Source of the DNA: Thalassospira australica
GTDB taxonomy: Bacteria > Pseudomonadota > Alphaproteobacteria > Rhodospirillales > Thalassospiraceae
DNA length: 64,000 nt
Reading direction: 5' to 3'
NCBI RefSeq assembly: GCF_000763295.1
Contig: NZ_JRJE01000004.1
Span: 1-64,000 of the forward strand
The notes beneath the pieces are model-generated. The model did not search any database. It was given only the letters and a program-made list of their open reading frames with translations, and was not told the DNA's origin. The position numbers were made by a program, and so were the translations under genes. Shown here in pieces: positions 1-10,002 of the stretch (position 1 is its first letter; every line of letters begins with the position of its first letter).

Positions 1-652
1 CCCCGTCCCGGCCGCCCCGCGTCGCCCAATCGTTGGCGCCGCACTGCGTCGGTGGAGGCGGGTTATAGGGCCCTAACTCCGACCTGTAAACACCTTTTTC
101 CCAAAAAAATGCATTTAATCGCGTTTTTTCCAAATTCCATTGAATTTCAATGACTTATGATTATTTGGCCATCCAACCATAACAATCAGATACCAATGGG
201 CAGCAGACCACGGGTTGAAAAATCATGCCTGCGGCGGTCACACGTCCCTGAAACCGTAGGCTTTTACGTGATCAGATACCTTGAGAAGATTGAAAATGAT
301 TCGGACTGAGACCTCAAAAAACTAACAAATCGGACAAGGCGTTCTGCAAATCACTGTCGCCTCGACTGATTTGATGCAATGCGACACGTTGTGTTCACTA
401 TATATAGCAAAGGCGCAAGCCGCCCTGCGCGGTTGCGATATCCGGACGCGGTTGGAAAATGCTGCAAAAGCAAAGATGTGAACCTTTCCTTTACATTATC
501 ACCCGATTATAGGGTGAGATAGTCAGCCCCCTCGTGAGGCGCATGACTTATTAAGTTGGTTTGAACGGTCTCTCGGATTTGTGCGGATATACGCATCTAA
601 CCACGTAATAAGCCATGATCCTAAAAGATGGGCATCAGGGGACCGAAGGAAG
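1..652. other. Left-edge stretch with no supported gene
   Basis: No open frame here has a start, ribosome site and composition that I would call a gene. The first ~70 bases are GC-rich and could be the tail of a neighbouring gene or a promoter region cut by the window edge. The rest is AT-richer. An imperfect GC-rich hairpin near 412-437 lacks a T-run, so I do not call it a terminator. The last part must hold the promoter of the lipoprotein gene that starts at 653, but I cannot place a clear -35/-10 pair. Confidence 0.5.
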
Positions 653-1093
653 ATGATGAGACTGCGACAATATCTTATATGTGCCGCCGCAATTGCAGGG
701 CTTTCTCTTGCAGGGTGTTCAGGCACCAGCCTTGTACCCAATACAAGTCAAGGCAGCGACGGCAAAAACGGCCAACCGGGACCGTCATTCACCCAGTTCA
801 CCGATATTCCAATGCCGTCCAATTCATCACTGGATATGGACCGCAGCATTATCTTTGGGGCGTCTGATGCCTGGCATGGGCGGCTTGTTCTTAACACCGG
901 CGGCTCGCAAGCGCAGATGTATGACTTTTACGAACGCGAAATGCCGAACTTTGGCTGGAGCAAGGTAACGGTTGTCCGCGCCGATATTTCGGTATTGGTC
1001 TATGACCGTGAAAACCGCGTTGCCACCATCAAGCTTACAGGCGGTTCGTTTGCCGGATCGATTGTTGATATCACGGTATCGCCGAAAGGCTGA
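653..1093 (+). CDS. Small putative lipoprotein of unknown function
   Basis: A 146-residue protein. The start at 653 (ATGATG) is preferred over upstream frames because a GAAGGAAG purine run sits just before it and it gives a clean lipoprotein signal peptide. Two Arg lie near the start, followed by a hydrophobic stretch ending in the lipobox LAGC, with Cys about residue 22. The mature part begins with a Ser/Thr/Asn/Gly-rich linker and then a compact domain of alternating strands and helices. I recognise no family with certainty. By inference it is an outer-membrane-anchored envelope protein. It is monocistronic and converges on upp across a shared hairpin terminator. Confidence 0.7.
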   Translation: MMRLRQYLICAAAIAGLSLAGCSGTSLVPNTSQGSDGKNGQPGPSFTQFTDIPMPSNSSLDMDRSIIFGASDAWHGRLVLNTGGSQAQMYDFYEREMPNFGWSKVTVVRADISVLVYDRENRVATIKLTGGSFAGSIVDITVSPKG

Positions 1094-1131
1094 TCACACC
1101 GGGCCTCAAAGCGGCAAACAACACAGTAAAA

Positions 1132-1161
1132 AAGAAAGGGTGCCAAATGGCACCCTTTCTT
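1132..1161. terminator. Bidirectional Rho-independent terminator between lipoprotein gene and upp
   Basis: A perfect 13-bp inverted repeat (1132-1144 with 1149-1161) has a 4-base AAAT loop. A-rich bases on one side and T-rich bases on the other give U-tracts in both directions, as expected between convergent genes. Confidence 0.85.
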
Positions 1162-1189
1162 CGTAGGCAATTCGATAAGGCGCGACAGA

Positions 1190-1840
1190 TCAGCGCGTAC
1201 CGAACAGTCGGTCCCCTGCATCGCCAAGGCCCGGAACAATGTAAGCCTTTTCATTGAGCTTCTCATCAAGGCCGGCGGTATAGATCGGTACATCGGGATG
1301 GGCATCCTGAAACACCTTGACCCCTTCTGGGGCTGCGACCAGTGCCATAAAGCGGATGTCCTTATCAGCAACACCATACTTATTAAGGGTGTCAATCGCC
1401 GCCACTGCCGAATTCCCGGTTGCCAGCATCGGGTCCACCAGAATGAAGGTGCGGCCTTCGACTTCGGGCAGCTTGACCAGATATTCGACCGGCATGTGGG
1501 TTTCGGGATCACGGTACAGGCCGATATGGCCGATACGAGCAGACGGCATGAGTTCAATCAGGCCATCAGCCATGCCAGAACCGGCACGCAGGATCGGCAC
1601 GACGGCAAGTTTACGGCCCTGAATGACCGGTGCCTTCATCGGGCAGATCGGAGTTTCGATTTCTTCGAAACTGACCGGCAGCTCACGGGTGATTTCATAG
1701 CCCATCAGCAGCGCAATTTCCTTAAGCAACTGGCGGAAGGTCTTGGTCGATGTATTCACCTTGCGCATATGGCTCAGCTTATGCTGGATCAGCGGGTGAT
1801 CAAGAATATGAAGGTTCGGGAAATCCTTGTGCGTGCTCAT
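1190..1840 (-). CDS. upp: Uracil phosphoribosyltransferase
   Basis: Makes UMP from uracil and PRPP in pyrimidine salvage in the cytosol. The start at 1840 ([10 protein letters not shown]) gives 216 residues, close to the family's ~208, so a longer frame to 1885 is not used. Family features seen are [12 protein letters not shown] near the N-terminus, [15 protein letters not shown], and the PRPP-binding loop [12 protein letters not shown]. The C-terminal [12 protein letters not shown] matches the uracil-binding end of bacterial UPRTs. It appears to be a single-gene unit. Assignment is firm. Confidence 0.96.
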   Translation of the reverse strand: MSTHKDFPNLHILDHPLIQHKLSHMRKVNTSTKTFRQLLKEIALLMGYEITRELPVSFEEIETPICPMKAPVIQGRKLAVVPILRAGSGMADGLIELMPSARIGHIGLYRDPETHMPVEYLVKLPEVEGRTFILVDPMLATGNSAVAAIDTLNKYGVADKDIRFMALVAAPEGVKVFQDAHPDVPIYTAGLDEKLNEKAYIVPGLGDAGDRLFGTR

Positions 1841-2012
1841 GTTACTACCGGCCATCCTGTCTTGCGGGGCAACCATCGCGACCATGCGGTTGCCTGTCTA
1901 TTGGGTACGGACGTAGCGCGTAGCGCCTTTGCCCAAGAATGGCAAGTAGAATGCCCCAATCAGCAGACAAAAACAAACCCGATAACCAAGAAACCTTCGA
2001 TTACGCAAACGC

Positions 2013-2045
2013 AAAACGGGGTGGAACATCACTGCCCCACCCCGT
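2013..2045 (-). terminator. Probable terminator downstream of the SPOR-domain gene
   Basis: A 9-bp inverted repeat (2016-2024 with 2037-2045) with a 12-base loop is followed on the minus strand by TTTT. It lies 54 bases past the stop of the minus-strand SPOR gene. The short U-run makes it a weak or moderate terminator. Confidence 0.55.
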
Positions 2046-2098
2046 CATTCTGTCTTTATATATATGTGATTTATATGTGTCCCGAAACAGGGTCAGGG

Positions 2099-3196
2099 TC
2101 AGTCAACCACCCGGTCATTGGGTTCTGCGCGGACCGGGAAGCCATCCAGGGAATGCTCGGACTTGATTTTCGCCGCATCGTCACGCGCATCAGCCAGGCT
2201 TGCATAAGACCCGATGCGCACATAGTACCAAGCGCCTTCTTCTTCTGGCCCGCGTACGACAACTGCGACCTCAAGCCCCTCTTTGCGCAGCTCTTCAGCG
2301 CGCTGGCTTGCATTTTCATGCACCTTGAATGCACCAACCTGAACCGAAAACGGTTTGTCACCATCCGTTGCAGCAGGAGGCGTGCTTTCGGTAGCAAGAG
2401 TCTCTGGTGCTGCGTCCGGGGTCGTGGCAGCGGTTTCTGTTGCCGCGGTTTGCTCTTCGGCTTCGACGGCTGGTGCTTGCTCAGCGCTTTCAGCGGCTTC
2501 ATCAGCAGCGGTTGTTTCCTCAGCCTCGGTTGCGGCGGGGGCTTCGGGAACCTCTGGTGCATCCGGGGCGCTGGCAACGTCGCGAATTTCCGGTGCGGCG
2601 ATTCCTGCATCCGGTTCTGCGGCCTTCGTTTCAGCCATTTCAGCCGGGTCAGAAGCGTTCGCATCATCTTCTGTTGCAGCATCGGTTTCCGAGGTGCCCG
2701 GAGTTTCTTCTTCCAACGCTTCGGTGCGCTGGGCAATCAGATCGCCAACCGGGTCTGTGCTGTCGGCACTGATTTCCGGGGCTGCAACCGTGGTTGACGG
2801 CTCGGTCACCGGTTCTTCCATGACAGCGGGTTCATCGGGGACCGATGCCAACGTTTCGACCTGGGCTGGTTCGGATTGAGTTGTGCTTACGCGTTCGTCG
2901 GAATCCATAAACAGGCCTGCGCCGACCAGCATTCCGGCAAAGAACAGGACAAGCCCAAGCATGCCTGCGCCCGTAATCAGGCCAAGAAGGGTTTTGCGAT
3001 CCATATCTGCTATCCGTGAATTAAAATTTTGCCGATCACCGGTGCGAGGTCCCCCGCGTCCGTTGCCATCACCTTGCCCGTCCCGACCATATATAAAGGC
3101 CGGTAATGGTGCATCCTTTTGTGCGGATTCCGGATCGGTTTCCGTTTCAGGGACGGCACGCAGATCGGATTTAGGGGTGTGGTCTTCGTCAGCCAT
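2099..3196 (-). CDS. SPOR-domain envelope protein with long acidic linker
   Basis: A 365-residue protein. It has a ~65-residue cytoplasmic N-terminus, one membrane segment (about 70-95, rich in Gly/Leu/Ala), a ~185-residue periplasmic linker very rich in Ala, Glu, Thr and Pro, and a C-terminal SPOR domain (about 285-358, beginning PFSVQVGAFK and containing WYYVRIGSY). SPOR domains bind denuded glycan strands of septal peptidoglycan, so a role in cell division or septal wall remodelling is likely. The linker would span the periplasm. It is transcribed away from the next upstream gene behind a ~650-bp gap. The domain call is solid and the exact role is inferred. Confidence 0.85.
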   Translation of the reverse strand: MADEDHTPKSDLRAVPETETDPESAQKDAPLPAFIYGRDGQGDGNGRGGPRTGDRQNFNSRIADMDRKTLLGLITGAGMLGLVLFFAGMLVGAGLFMDSDERVSTTQSEPAQVETLASVPDEPAVMEEPVTEPSTTVAAPEISADSTDPVGDLIAQRTEALEEETPGTSETDAATEDDANASDPAEMAETKAAEPDAGIAAPEIRDVASAPDAPEVPEAPAATEAEETTAADEAAESAEQAPAVEAEEQTAATETAATTPDAAPETLATESTPPAATDGDKPFSVQVGAFKVHENASQRAEELRKEGLEVAVVVRGPEEEGAWYYVRIGSYASLADARDDAAKIKSEHSLDGFPVRAEPNDRVVD

Positions 3197-3344
3197 GGAT
3201 TTGGCTATCCTTCACGACATCAAAGTTACCCTGCATTTGTAACCACCAGCACGTTTATAAAACGCTAAAGCCCCAAACCCCGTGTATAATAGGGTTGGCA
3301 CATCAGTGCTTTGCACTCTGTTCACGCCGGTTCTGAGTATGTCC

Positions 3345-3540
3345 GTAAGGATAAAAAAAGGGGGACTGGTATGTTCCCCGGCATTGTCCCGCACAATAAA
3401 CCGGATACCAGTCCCCTCGAGTGAGAGAGATCGACCTTCGGGGAGAGAGAGTCCCGAAGATAGAGATCATCAGGTACGCCATGTCAGCCTGATGACCAGT
3501 CACAAACGACGTTGTCGTCTGCATTTGACAAAAACAGTCA
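3345..3540 (-). ncRNA. Candidate small RNA with three hairpins and intrinsic terminator
   Basis: The gap between the SPOR gene and the chemoreceptor contains, read on the minus strand, three successive perfect stems: 8 bp (3495-3488 with 3474-3467), 7 bp (3459-3453 with 3442-3436) and 12 bp (3416-3405 with 3372-3361). The last is followed by C and seven T residues, a textbook intrinsic terminator. Inside the 12-bp stem are further CCGG/CCGG and ATTGT/ACAAT pairings. A possible promoter lies upstream (TTGCAA, 17 bases, TATGAC), overlapped by an AT-rich GCAATTGC/TGATAAT motif. No convincing protein frame is present, although an 82-codon frame crosses the region. A ~190-nt regulatory RNA is the simplest reading. 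Confidence 0.55.
3351..3416 (-). terminator. Strong Rho-independent terminator of the candidate small RNA
   Basis: A 12-bp perfect stem (3405-3416 with 3361-3372) with extra internal pairings is followed on the minus strand by CTTTTTTTAT. It is far from any protein stop codon: the SPOR gene in this orientation starts downstream at 3196. It therefore ends an unannotated transcript. Confidence 0.75.
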
Positions 3541-3551
3541 TAGAGCATCAA

Positions 3552-3590
3552 AATCGCAATTGCAAACGATTATCACACACATTCGCATAA
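3552..3590 (-). promoter_or_regulatory. Possible Fur-type operator and promoter of the candidate small RNA
   Basis: On the minus strand the segment has TGATAAT (half of the classical 7-1-7 Fur box) followed by CGTTTGCAATTGCGAT, which includes the palindrome GCAATTGC. The run TGATAAT-N-GTT recurs at 36645-36655 upstream of a small gene. The motif overlaps a plausible -35. The Fur assignment is inference from similarity among the iron-type loci of this window. Confidence 0.35.
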
Positions 3591-3848
3591 TTTTTATTAA
3601 AAAGATCAAACCGATACCTTTAAACCCACCGAAAACATCCCGATTTGCAGGCCAGAACCGCCGTTTTGCCAACGTGATATTTTTGACCAAACCGGCAGAT
3701 TTCCAACGATCAGAGTAACTAAATGATTGTTTTCCGAATTAAGCTCTGTTTGGATCAGGAAAACTACTCTTGAGAAGTAGAGGTGTGCGGGAGCGCAACG
3801 CCGAGACAACTGATAAGAAAAAACACGGTTTGCTCTGGAGTAAAAAGT

Positions 3849-6167
3849 ATGACGGGAGACAAAGCCGCGAAGACGGCTATTTCAGGAGGTTTTTCCGGCC
3901 TTCTGACGTTACGGCGCATTTTGCTTGTAACAGGGTTACTGGTCTCAGGGGCAGTAACATGGATGCTTTTATGGACCGGCGATACATATCGTAATTTCGC
4001 CGTTGAAACGCTTAACGATTCAGTCAGCGGGACAGTTAACTTCTTTGTCGGGTCGCGTGTCGCCACCGACTATGCTGACAAAATCACACCGATTGCCAAC
4101 GAATGGTCGCGCCTTGGCAGTCTGGTTAAAAGCTATCAGGAAAACGACCAGACCCGCATGCAGGCAGAACTCAACATTCTATCGAACGCCCGCGAAGTGG
4201 TTCAGGGCGAGCTGCAACTGATTGACGCGGTCGCCTATGATCAGGAATTCAATCAGCTTGCGACGTCTGAAGCCGATCTTGGGGCCAACGTCACAGATGA
4301 TCCTGACGTCAAGGCCTTCCTTGCCGGACGGAGCAAAGGTGAAGCCCGCAAACCGGCAAGCTTCATGTGGCAAACACCAGATGGGCGTCCGGTCTTTAGC
4401 CTGATCCTGCCGGTGGGTGGTTTCAGGGCTGTTGGCTATTTGGAAGTCATCACCGATCCCCTGCCCCAGCTTGAAGGCATCGGCAAGGTTCTGGGCGGGA
4501 ACTTCCAGATTCTCGATAATTCCGGTGGGGTTCTGTTTGAAAGCCTTGAAGGCAACGAAGCGGCAGAAGCTGCTGCGCCCGAAACACCACCAGCACCCAA
4601 CGAAGGCGGCGGAGAAGACGGTGGCGAGGCAGCCACCGCAACACCGGAAGATACCGCTGACGTTCCCGCAGAAAACACAACCACCCACCGTGCTGCCGTT
4701 GATGTCACCATCGGCGACGGGCGTGGCGGGATTTGGGCGCAAGCGCGTTTCGACCGCGATATCACGGATTTCTATGCCCAGACCAATGACCTGAGAATAC
4801 TGTCCATCGAGATCCTGATCGGGGTTTTGCTTGCGGCATGGGTTACGGGCTGGGTTCTGTTGCGCACGACGGTATTTCGCAATCTGCGGTCATTTGCTCG
4901 TGCAATGACCTCGATCTCAGAGGGCGATACCAATGTGAACCTGCCCACGGTTGGCGGGGATGAAATCGGGGATATGAAAAAGGCCCTGATTGCATTGCGC
5001 GAATCTGTACGTCAGGCGCTGATCTTGCAAAACATGGTTGAGAACACACCAACCATGACGGCCCTGATTACATCAGACGGAACGTTAAGCTACCTTAATG
5101 CCAGTGCGCAGGAATACCTTGGCGGAACGACAAGCACAGTTTCCGGTGATTTCCTGAAACTGGGTGCGGACTTTCAGGCCAAGCTTTCCAACCCTGACAA
5201 CCTGCCCTTCTCAGAGGTTATCAAAACCGATCGCGGTTATCTTGATGTTCTGGCCGCCCCGGTGCGCGACAAGGACAATACGCTTCTGGGCACCATGTTG
5301 GCGTGGAATGACGTCAGTCAGCGCGAAGAAAGCAAAATCGCGGTAACCGACATGATGGCAGAGGTCGCCCGCGTGGCGCAATCGGTCACGGAACAGTCCG
5401 AAGGTTTGCTAAGCCTTGCCAACGAACTGACAAGCCAGTCGGAAAATACCGTGCAGCAATCTGGCAATGCTTTGGATGTATCGCGTGATGCGGCATCCAA
5501 CACCCAGAATGTTGCCACCGCCGTCGAAGAACTTTCGTCTTCCATCGCGGAAATCAACCGACAGGCGACCGAGGCCTCGACCGTGACCGGACGGGCACGT
5601 GAAGAAGCCGAGGAAAGCCAACGCAATATCGGATCGCTTGAAAAGGCCAGCTCCGAGATCGGATCGATCATTGATCTGATCAACGATATCGCACACCGCA
5701 CCAAGCTTCTGTCGCTCAATGCAACGATTGAGGCCGAACGTGCCGGTGAACTTGGCAAGGGCTTTGCCGTGGTTGCCAACGAGGTCAAATCACTTGCCGA
5801 TCAAACGGCAAATGCCACCGGCCAGATTGGCGACCTGACGGCTGCCATTCAGCAGGAAGTCCAGAAAGCCGCGCATTCGATCAGCACGGTTGGCGAGGTT
5901 ATTCATCAGGTTAACGACATCCAGTCGACCATCACCCATTCGGTGGATGAACAACGCCGCGCCACCAGCGAGATTTCCGAAAACGTTCAACGGATCGCCG
6001 CCGGTGCGGGTTCGATGGATGAAATGATCACCTTTGTGAATGACGGGGCACAGGGCACCGGGCGCAACGCCCATGACCTGAACACCGCCAGCCACAAACT
6101 TTCGGAAGTGGCACACAACCTGTCAGAAAAGATGCGCGAGTTTAGCGAACGCATGAAACTGACCTGA
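3849..6167 (+). CDS. Methyl-accepting chemotaxis protein with periplasmic sensor, HAMP and PAS
   Basis: A transmembrane chemoreceptor of 772 residues signalling to CheA/CheW. The ATG at 3849 is chosen because GGAG lies 8 bases upstream; an upstream GTG at 3783 lacks such a site. Order: first membrane segment (about 20-42), periplasmic domain with an acidic Ala/Glu/Pro/Gly-rich insertion (about 235-285), second membrane segment (about 316-342), HAMP, a PAS-like domain (about 395-505) and a cytoplasmic signalling hairpin with its tip near 614-660. The tip reads [21 protein letters not shown], where most receptors have [19 protein letters not shown], so it is divergent at normally invariant positions. 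Ligand unknown. It is a lone gene ending at a terminator. Confidence 0.9.
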   Translation: MTGDKAAKTAISGGFSGLLTLRRILLVTGLLVSGAVTWMLLWTGDTYRNFAVETLNDSVSGTVNFFVGSRVATDYADKITPIANEWSRLGSLVKSYQENDQTRMQAELNILSNAREVVQGELQLIDAVAYDQEFNQLATSEADLGANVTDDPDVKAFLAGRSKGEARKPASFMWQTPDGRPVFSLILPVGGFRAVGYLEVITDPLPQLEGIGKVLGGNFQILDNSGGVLFESLEGNEAAEAAAPETPPAPNEGGGEDGGEAATATPEDTADVPAENTTTHRAAVDVTIGDGRGGIWAQARFDRDITDFYAQTNDLRILSIEILIGVLLAAWVTGWVLLRTTVFRNLRSFARAMTSISEGDTNVNLPTVGGDEIGDMKKALIALRESVRQALILQNMVENTPTMTALITSDGTLSYLNASAQEYLGGTTSTVSGDFLKLGADFQAKLSNPDNLPFSEVIKTDRGYLDVLAAPVRDKDNTLLGTMLAWNDVSQREESKIAVTDMMAEVARVAQSVTEQSEGLLSLANELTSQSENTVQQSGNALDVSRDAASNTQNVATAVEELSSSIAEINRQATEASTVTGRAREEAEESQRNIGSLEKASSEIGSIIDLINDIAHRTKLLSLNATIEAERAGELGKGFAVVANEVKSLADQTANATGQIGDLTAAIQQEVQKAAHSISTVGEVIHQVNDIQSTITHSVDEQRRATSEISENVQRIAAGAGSMDEMITFVNDGAQGTGRNAHDLNTASHKLSEVAHNLSEKMREFSERMKLT

Positions 6168-6197
6168 TCAATCGATCAACGCGGCACATCAAAAACG

Positions 6198-6231
6198 AAG
6201 GGCGGCATCAATGCGATGCCGCCCTTTTCTT
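6198..6231. terminator. Terminator between chemoreceptor and pepN
   Basis: A perfect 12-bp stem (6198-6209 with 6215-6226) with a 5-base loop is followed by TTCTTT on the plus strand and preceded by an A-run that serves the convergent minus-strand gene. Confidence 0.88.
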
Positions 6232-6259
6232 TGTTCATTCCCGATGTCTGTTTTGCCAC

Positions 6260-8899
6260 TCAGGCGGCAGCAGACTTCGAGGCGATTTCATACAAATCAC
6301 GGGAAATTTCCGGTTTCGCCAGAATCCGATCCAGAGCGGCCTTCATCTTGTCAGCACGACCGGCATCATATTTCGCCCATTTGCCAAGCGGTGCGCACAG
6401 GCGGGCCGCCACTTGCGGGTTGATATCATCAAGTTCGATCAGGCGATCAGCATAGAATTCATAGCCCGATCCATCCTTGGCGTGGAAATGGCGCGGATTG
6501 CCCATGGCGAACGCCCCGATCAACGCGCGTACCTTGTTGGGATTGCGCATGGTAAAGGCCGGATGGCTCATCAGGTCCTTGACCCTGGCAAGCGTATCAT
6601 CACGCGATGACATCGCCTGAAGCGAGAACCATTTATCAAGCACGACGGCATCCTTGGCAAAGCGTTGCTCAAAATCAGCCAATGCCGTTTCGCGGCCCGG
6701 ATGATCAAGATTGTTCAGCACCGAAAGGGCCGCCATCTGATCGGTCATGTTATCTGCCGTGCCATATTGCGCCACCGCCACATCGGCATATTCGTTCTCA
6801 CCGCTTGCCACCAGGTAGGACAGTGCCGTTGCCCGCAAGGCCCGCTGCCCTGCGGACGCCGCATCCGGGGTGAAGGCCGCGTTTGAGGCGTTCTGGTGAT
6901 AGGCATTGGCGAAATCATCGCAAAGCGCCTGCCCGATGCGTTGGCGCAAGGCGGTACGCACCTGGTAGATCGCCTCGGGATTGGCCGGGCTGCGTTGTTC
7001 TGACAGGAATGCTTCCCCCGGCAGGACAAGCGCATCGGCACGAAACGCCTTATCAAGATCATCATTGATCAGGGTCGCCCGCATGGCCGCAACAAAGGCA
7101 TCGACACGGGCCTGTTCGGCGGCAAAGGCCGCATCAACATCCCCACCGTTTTCTTCAAACGCGGCAATCGCAGACAACATCAGACGGGTTGCGTATTTCT
7201 GTCCGGCTTCCCAGCGGTTAAAGGCATCAACGTCATTGCCCATCAAGAAGACAAGTTCGTCATCGGGCTGATCGGTGGTGATGTTGACAGGGGCAGAGAA
7301 CCCACGATTAAACGACACAACCGGCTGTTCGGACACACCATCAAACACAAATTCCTGCTGTACGTCGGTAAGCTCAACAGTTTGCGCCACGATATCCGTG
7401 CCATCCGCACCCAAAAGCCCGATTGAAATTGGCATATGCAGCGGTTTCTTGTCTGGCTGTCCCGGGGTCGGGTCGGTTTTCTGCCAGATGGTCAGACGAT
7501 ATTGTTTGGCATCCGCATCATAATCGCCCTGCCAGGAAAGCTTCGGCGTGCCTGCCTGCGAATACCAGAGCTTAAGCTGTGTGAAATCAGCACCATTGGC
7601 ATCTTCCATCGCCTTGGCAAAATCATCACAGGTCACCGCCTGCCCGTCATGACGATCAAAGTAAAGATCAATGCCCTTGCGATAACCATCCGGGCCAAGC
7701 AACGTATGCATCATGCGGATCAGTTCCGCGCCCTTTTCATAAACGGTCGCGGTATAGAAATTGTTGATTTCCATATAGCTGTCCGGACGTACCGGATGGG
7801 CCAATGGCCCGCCATCCTCGGGGAATTGCGCAGCACGGAGCGCCTGTACATCCTTGATGCGCTGTACCGGACGCGAACGTTGATCGGCGGAAAACTCCTG
7901 ATCACGAAATACCGTCAGGCCTTCTTTCAGCGACAGCTGGAACCAGTCGCGGCACGTTACGCGGTTGCCCGACCAGTTATGGAAATATTCGTGCGCAACG
8001 ATGGATTCAATGCGTTCATAATCAACATCGGTTGCGGTATCCGGGCGGGCCAGAACGAACTTGGCATTGAAAACATTCAGACTTTTGTTTTCCATCGCCC
8101 CCATATTGAAGTCAGACACGGCCACGATATTAAACAGATCAAGATCGTATTCGAGGCCATAAACCTCTTCATCCCATTTCATCGAACGTTTGAGGCTGTC
8201 CATCGCATAATCACAGCGATCTTCATTACCATGTTCGACAAAAATGCGCAGCGCAACGTCGCGGCCGGACATGGTTTTGAAAGTGTCTTCGACACAGGCC
8301 AGGTCACCGGCCACTAGGGCAAACAGATAGGATGGCTTGGGGAACGGGTCTTCCCACACGGCGAAATGACGCCCGTCGGCAAGGTCACCGCTATCAATCA
8401 GGTTGCCGTTTGACAGCAATACCGGGCAGGTTTCCTTGTTGGCATTGATCGTCACCTTATAGGTCGCCATGACATCCGGGCGATCCGGGAAATAGGTGAT
8501 ACGACGGAAACCTTCGGCTTCGCACTGGGTGCAAAAGGCACTTTGCGAAACATAAAGCCCTTCAAGGCGGGTGTTATTGGCCGGTGAAATCTGCGTTTCA
8601 AGCTCGGCGACAAATGTGCTTCCCGGTGCGGTGAAGCGCAAACCTTCGTGATCGACATTGAAATCACTTGAGGCCAGGCGGGTATCATCCAGCGTTACGG
8701 ACAGAAGCTTCATTTCCTCGCCATGCAGGAAAACTTCGTCACCCTTGCCAGTACCGCGCACAGGATTCGCAGCCATAAACAGGCGTGATTTGACATTTGT
8801 GACCTCGCGATCAAGGTCAAAAACCAGTTCGACCTTTTCGACAATAAAGTCAGGTTCCTTATAGTCTTCGCGGCGAATCACCTGCGGCTGTTCAGACAT
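6260..8899 (-). CDS. pepN: Aminopeptidase N (M1 family zinc metallopeptidase)
   Basis: A broad-specificity cytosolic aminopeptidase that removes N-terminal residues from peptides. Its 879 residues match the bacterial PepN length. Hallmarks are the substrate-recognition motif GAMEN, the zinc motif HEYFHNW with the downstream third ligand in the KEGLT-containing stretch, and the PepN-type immunoglobulin-like and helical C-terminal domains. The start at 8899 (MSEQPQVIRR) fits the family. It is divergent from the response-regulator gene across ~430 bp and converges on the chemoreceptor gene. Assignment is firm. Confidence 0.96.
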   Translation of the reverse strand: MSEQPQVIRREDYKEPDFIVEKVELVFDLDREVTNVKSRLFMAANPVRGTGKGDEVFLHGEEMKLLSVTLDDTRLASSDFNVDHEGLRFTAPGSTFVAELETQISPANNTRLEGLYVSQSAFCTQCEAEGFRRITYFPDRPDVMATYKVTINANKETCPVLLSNGNLIDSGDLADGRHFAVWEDPFPKPSYLFALVAGDLACVEDTFKTMSGRDVALRIFVEHGNEDRCDYAMDSLKRSMKWDEEVYGLEYDLDLFNIVAVSDFNMGAMENKSLNVFNAKFVLARPDTATDVDYERIESIVAHEYFHNWSGNRVTCRDWFQLSLKEGLTVFRDQEFSADQRSRPVQRIKDVQALRAAQFPEDGGPLAHPVRPDSYMEINNFYTATVYEKGAELIRMMHTLLGPDGYRKGIDLYFDRHDGQAVTCDDFAKAMEDANGADFTQLKLWYSQAGTPKLSWQGDYDADAKQYRLTIWQKTDPTPGQPDKKPLHMPISIGLLGADGTDIVAQTVELTDVQQEFVFDGVSEQPVVSFNRGFSAPVNITTDQPDDELVFLMGNDVDAFNRWEAGQKYATRLMLSAIAAFEENGGDVDAAFAAEQARVDAFVAAMRATLINDDLDKAFRADALVLPGEAFLSEQRSPANPEAIYQVRTALRQRIGQALCDDFANAYHQNASNAAFTPDAASAGQRALRATALSYLVASGENEYADVAVAQYGTADNMTDQMAALSVLNNLDHPGRETALADFEQRFAKDAVVLDKWFSLQAMSSRDDTLARVKDLMSHPAFTMRNPNKVRALIGAFAMGNPRHFHAKDGSGYEFYADRLIELDDINPQVAARLCAPLGKWAKYDAGRADKMKAALDRILAKPEISRDLYEIASKSAAA

Positions 8900-9330
8900 T
8901 TATGTGTCCTTTTTTCCTTGGACTGCGCGGTTTTGGAACGGATTGTATAAATTCGCCAATTTTGCAGCGCAGTGTCATGTGTCAGAACTGAATTTCGGTC
9001 ATTGATCACACTGATAAGACAAAATGCATTTTTCCTCAAATGCGGAGTTTACGACACGGATTTTAATGGGCATACTCTCAAACGGTGGCGCGAGGGGGGC
9101 CAGAGTTTCACATTTCGTGGGGCGAGAGTGATCTTTGGTTTCCCTCACTCCTTCTGCCGGTTTTTCCATATAAAAACACCTTCTGTGCAGATCGGCGTCT
9201 ATCGGGTCGCACCTAATCAAAATCAAAAATATCCCATCCTTTTCTCACCTAATAATTTGTGAGTTCCGATTGATCGGGATAGAATACGCACGACCTGTCG
9301 GGGAAAATAACTTTCAGGGAAAATTCGTCT
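8900..9330. other. Divergent intergenic region, pepN / response regulator
   Basis: About 430 bases between divergently transcribed genes. It must carry promoters for both, but I see no clear operator, long inverted repeat or coding frame. The small frames here lack ribosome sites and read as chance. Confidence 0.4.
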
Positions 9331-10002
9331 ATGTCCGAGACCTTCCAAATTCTGATCGCCGATGACCATCCACTTGTGCGCGGCGCGCTCAAGCAGGCTT
9401 TATCAACAGAACTGGAAGATGTATCGGTGCTTGAAGCGGGCAGCCTGTTTGAAGCCATTGATCAGGTCGAAGCACACAAGGGCGATATCGACCTTGTTCT
9501 TCTTGATCTGCACATGCCCGGCATGAATGGCTTTACCGGCCTGTTCAGCTTGCGCGCATCCTATCCCGACATTCCGGTTTCCATCGTTTCAGCCAGTCAG
9601 GAATTGCCCGTGGTGCGCCGTTCCATCGAATATGGCGCATCGGCCTTTGTTCCGAAATCGGCCCCCGTAGAACAGATCGGCCTTGCGGTAAGAACCGTTC
9701 TTGATGGCGGCATGTGGATGCCCGACTGGGCACGTGATGCCATGGAAAACGGGCCGGCCGATGACGAAGCCACCCAATTGGCCGAAAAGATCGGTCAGCT
9801 CACGCCACAGCAGTTGCGTGTTTTGAACATGCTGACCGAAGGCAAATTGAACAAACAGATTGCCTATGAGCTTGATGTGACCGAGGCGACCGTCAAGGCC
9901 CACGTATCAGCCATCCTGCGCAAACTGTCCGTCCATAGCCGGACACAGGCCGTGATCATCGCCCGTGAATTGCAGCTTCAGGAACCCGCGATCGAGACCT
10001 GA
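9331..10002 (+). CDS. LuxR/NarL-family response regulator
   Basis: A two-component transcription factor of 223 residues. The receiver domain (1-120) has the acidic pair D11-D12, the phospho-acceptor D59 in LVLLDLHMPG and the conserved K109 in FVPKS. The C-terminal LuxR-type helix-turn-helix (about 155-215) includes LTPQQLRVLNMLTEGKLNKQ and the recognition region TEATVKAHVSAILRKL. No kinase gene is adjacent. Hybrid SSS-type sensor kinases such as the one at 14721-18689 are often found with LuxR-type regulators of this kind, but pairing here is only a guess. Target genes are unknown. Confidence 0.92.
   Translation: MSETFQILIADDHPLVRGALKQALSTELEDVSVLEAGSLFEAIDQVEAHKGDIDLVLLDLHMPGMNGFTGLFSLRASYPDIPVSIVSASQELPVVRRSIEYGASAFVPKSAPVEQIGLAVRTVLDGGMWMPDWARDAMENGPADDEATQLAEKIGQLTPQQLRVLNMLTEGKLNKQIAYELDVTEATVKAHVSAILRKLSVHSRTQAVIIARELQLQEPAIET

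Noticed and set aside
412-437. GC-rich inverted repeat near the left edge
   Set aside because: Imperfect stem with no T-run and no gene ending nearby; not enough for a terminator.
1298-2797. A 499-codon plus-strand frame
   Set aside because: It lies antisense to upp and the SPOR gene, has Cys/Gly/Phe-rich low-complexity translation and no ribosome site; a shadow of the real genes.
3303-3551. An 82-codon minus-strand frame in the SPOR/chemoreceptor gap
   Set aside because: It runs through the intrinsic terminator and the three hairpins; an RNA gene explains the structure better. Not excluded as a leader peptide.
7436-8317. A 293-codon plus-strand frame inside pepN
   Set aside because: Fully antisense to a well-supported M1 aminopeptidase; composition matches a shadow frame.
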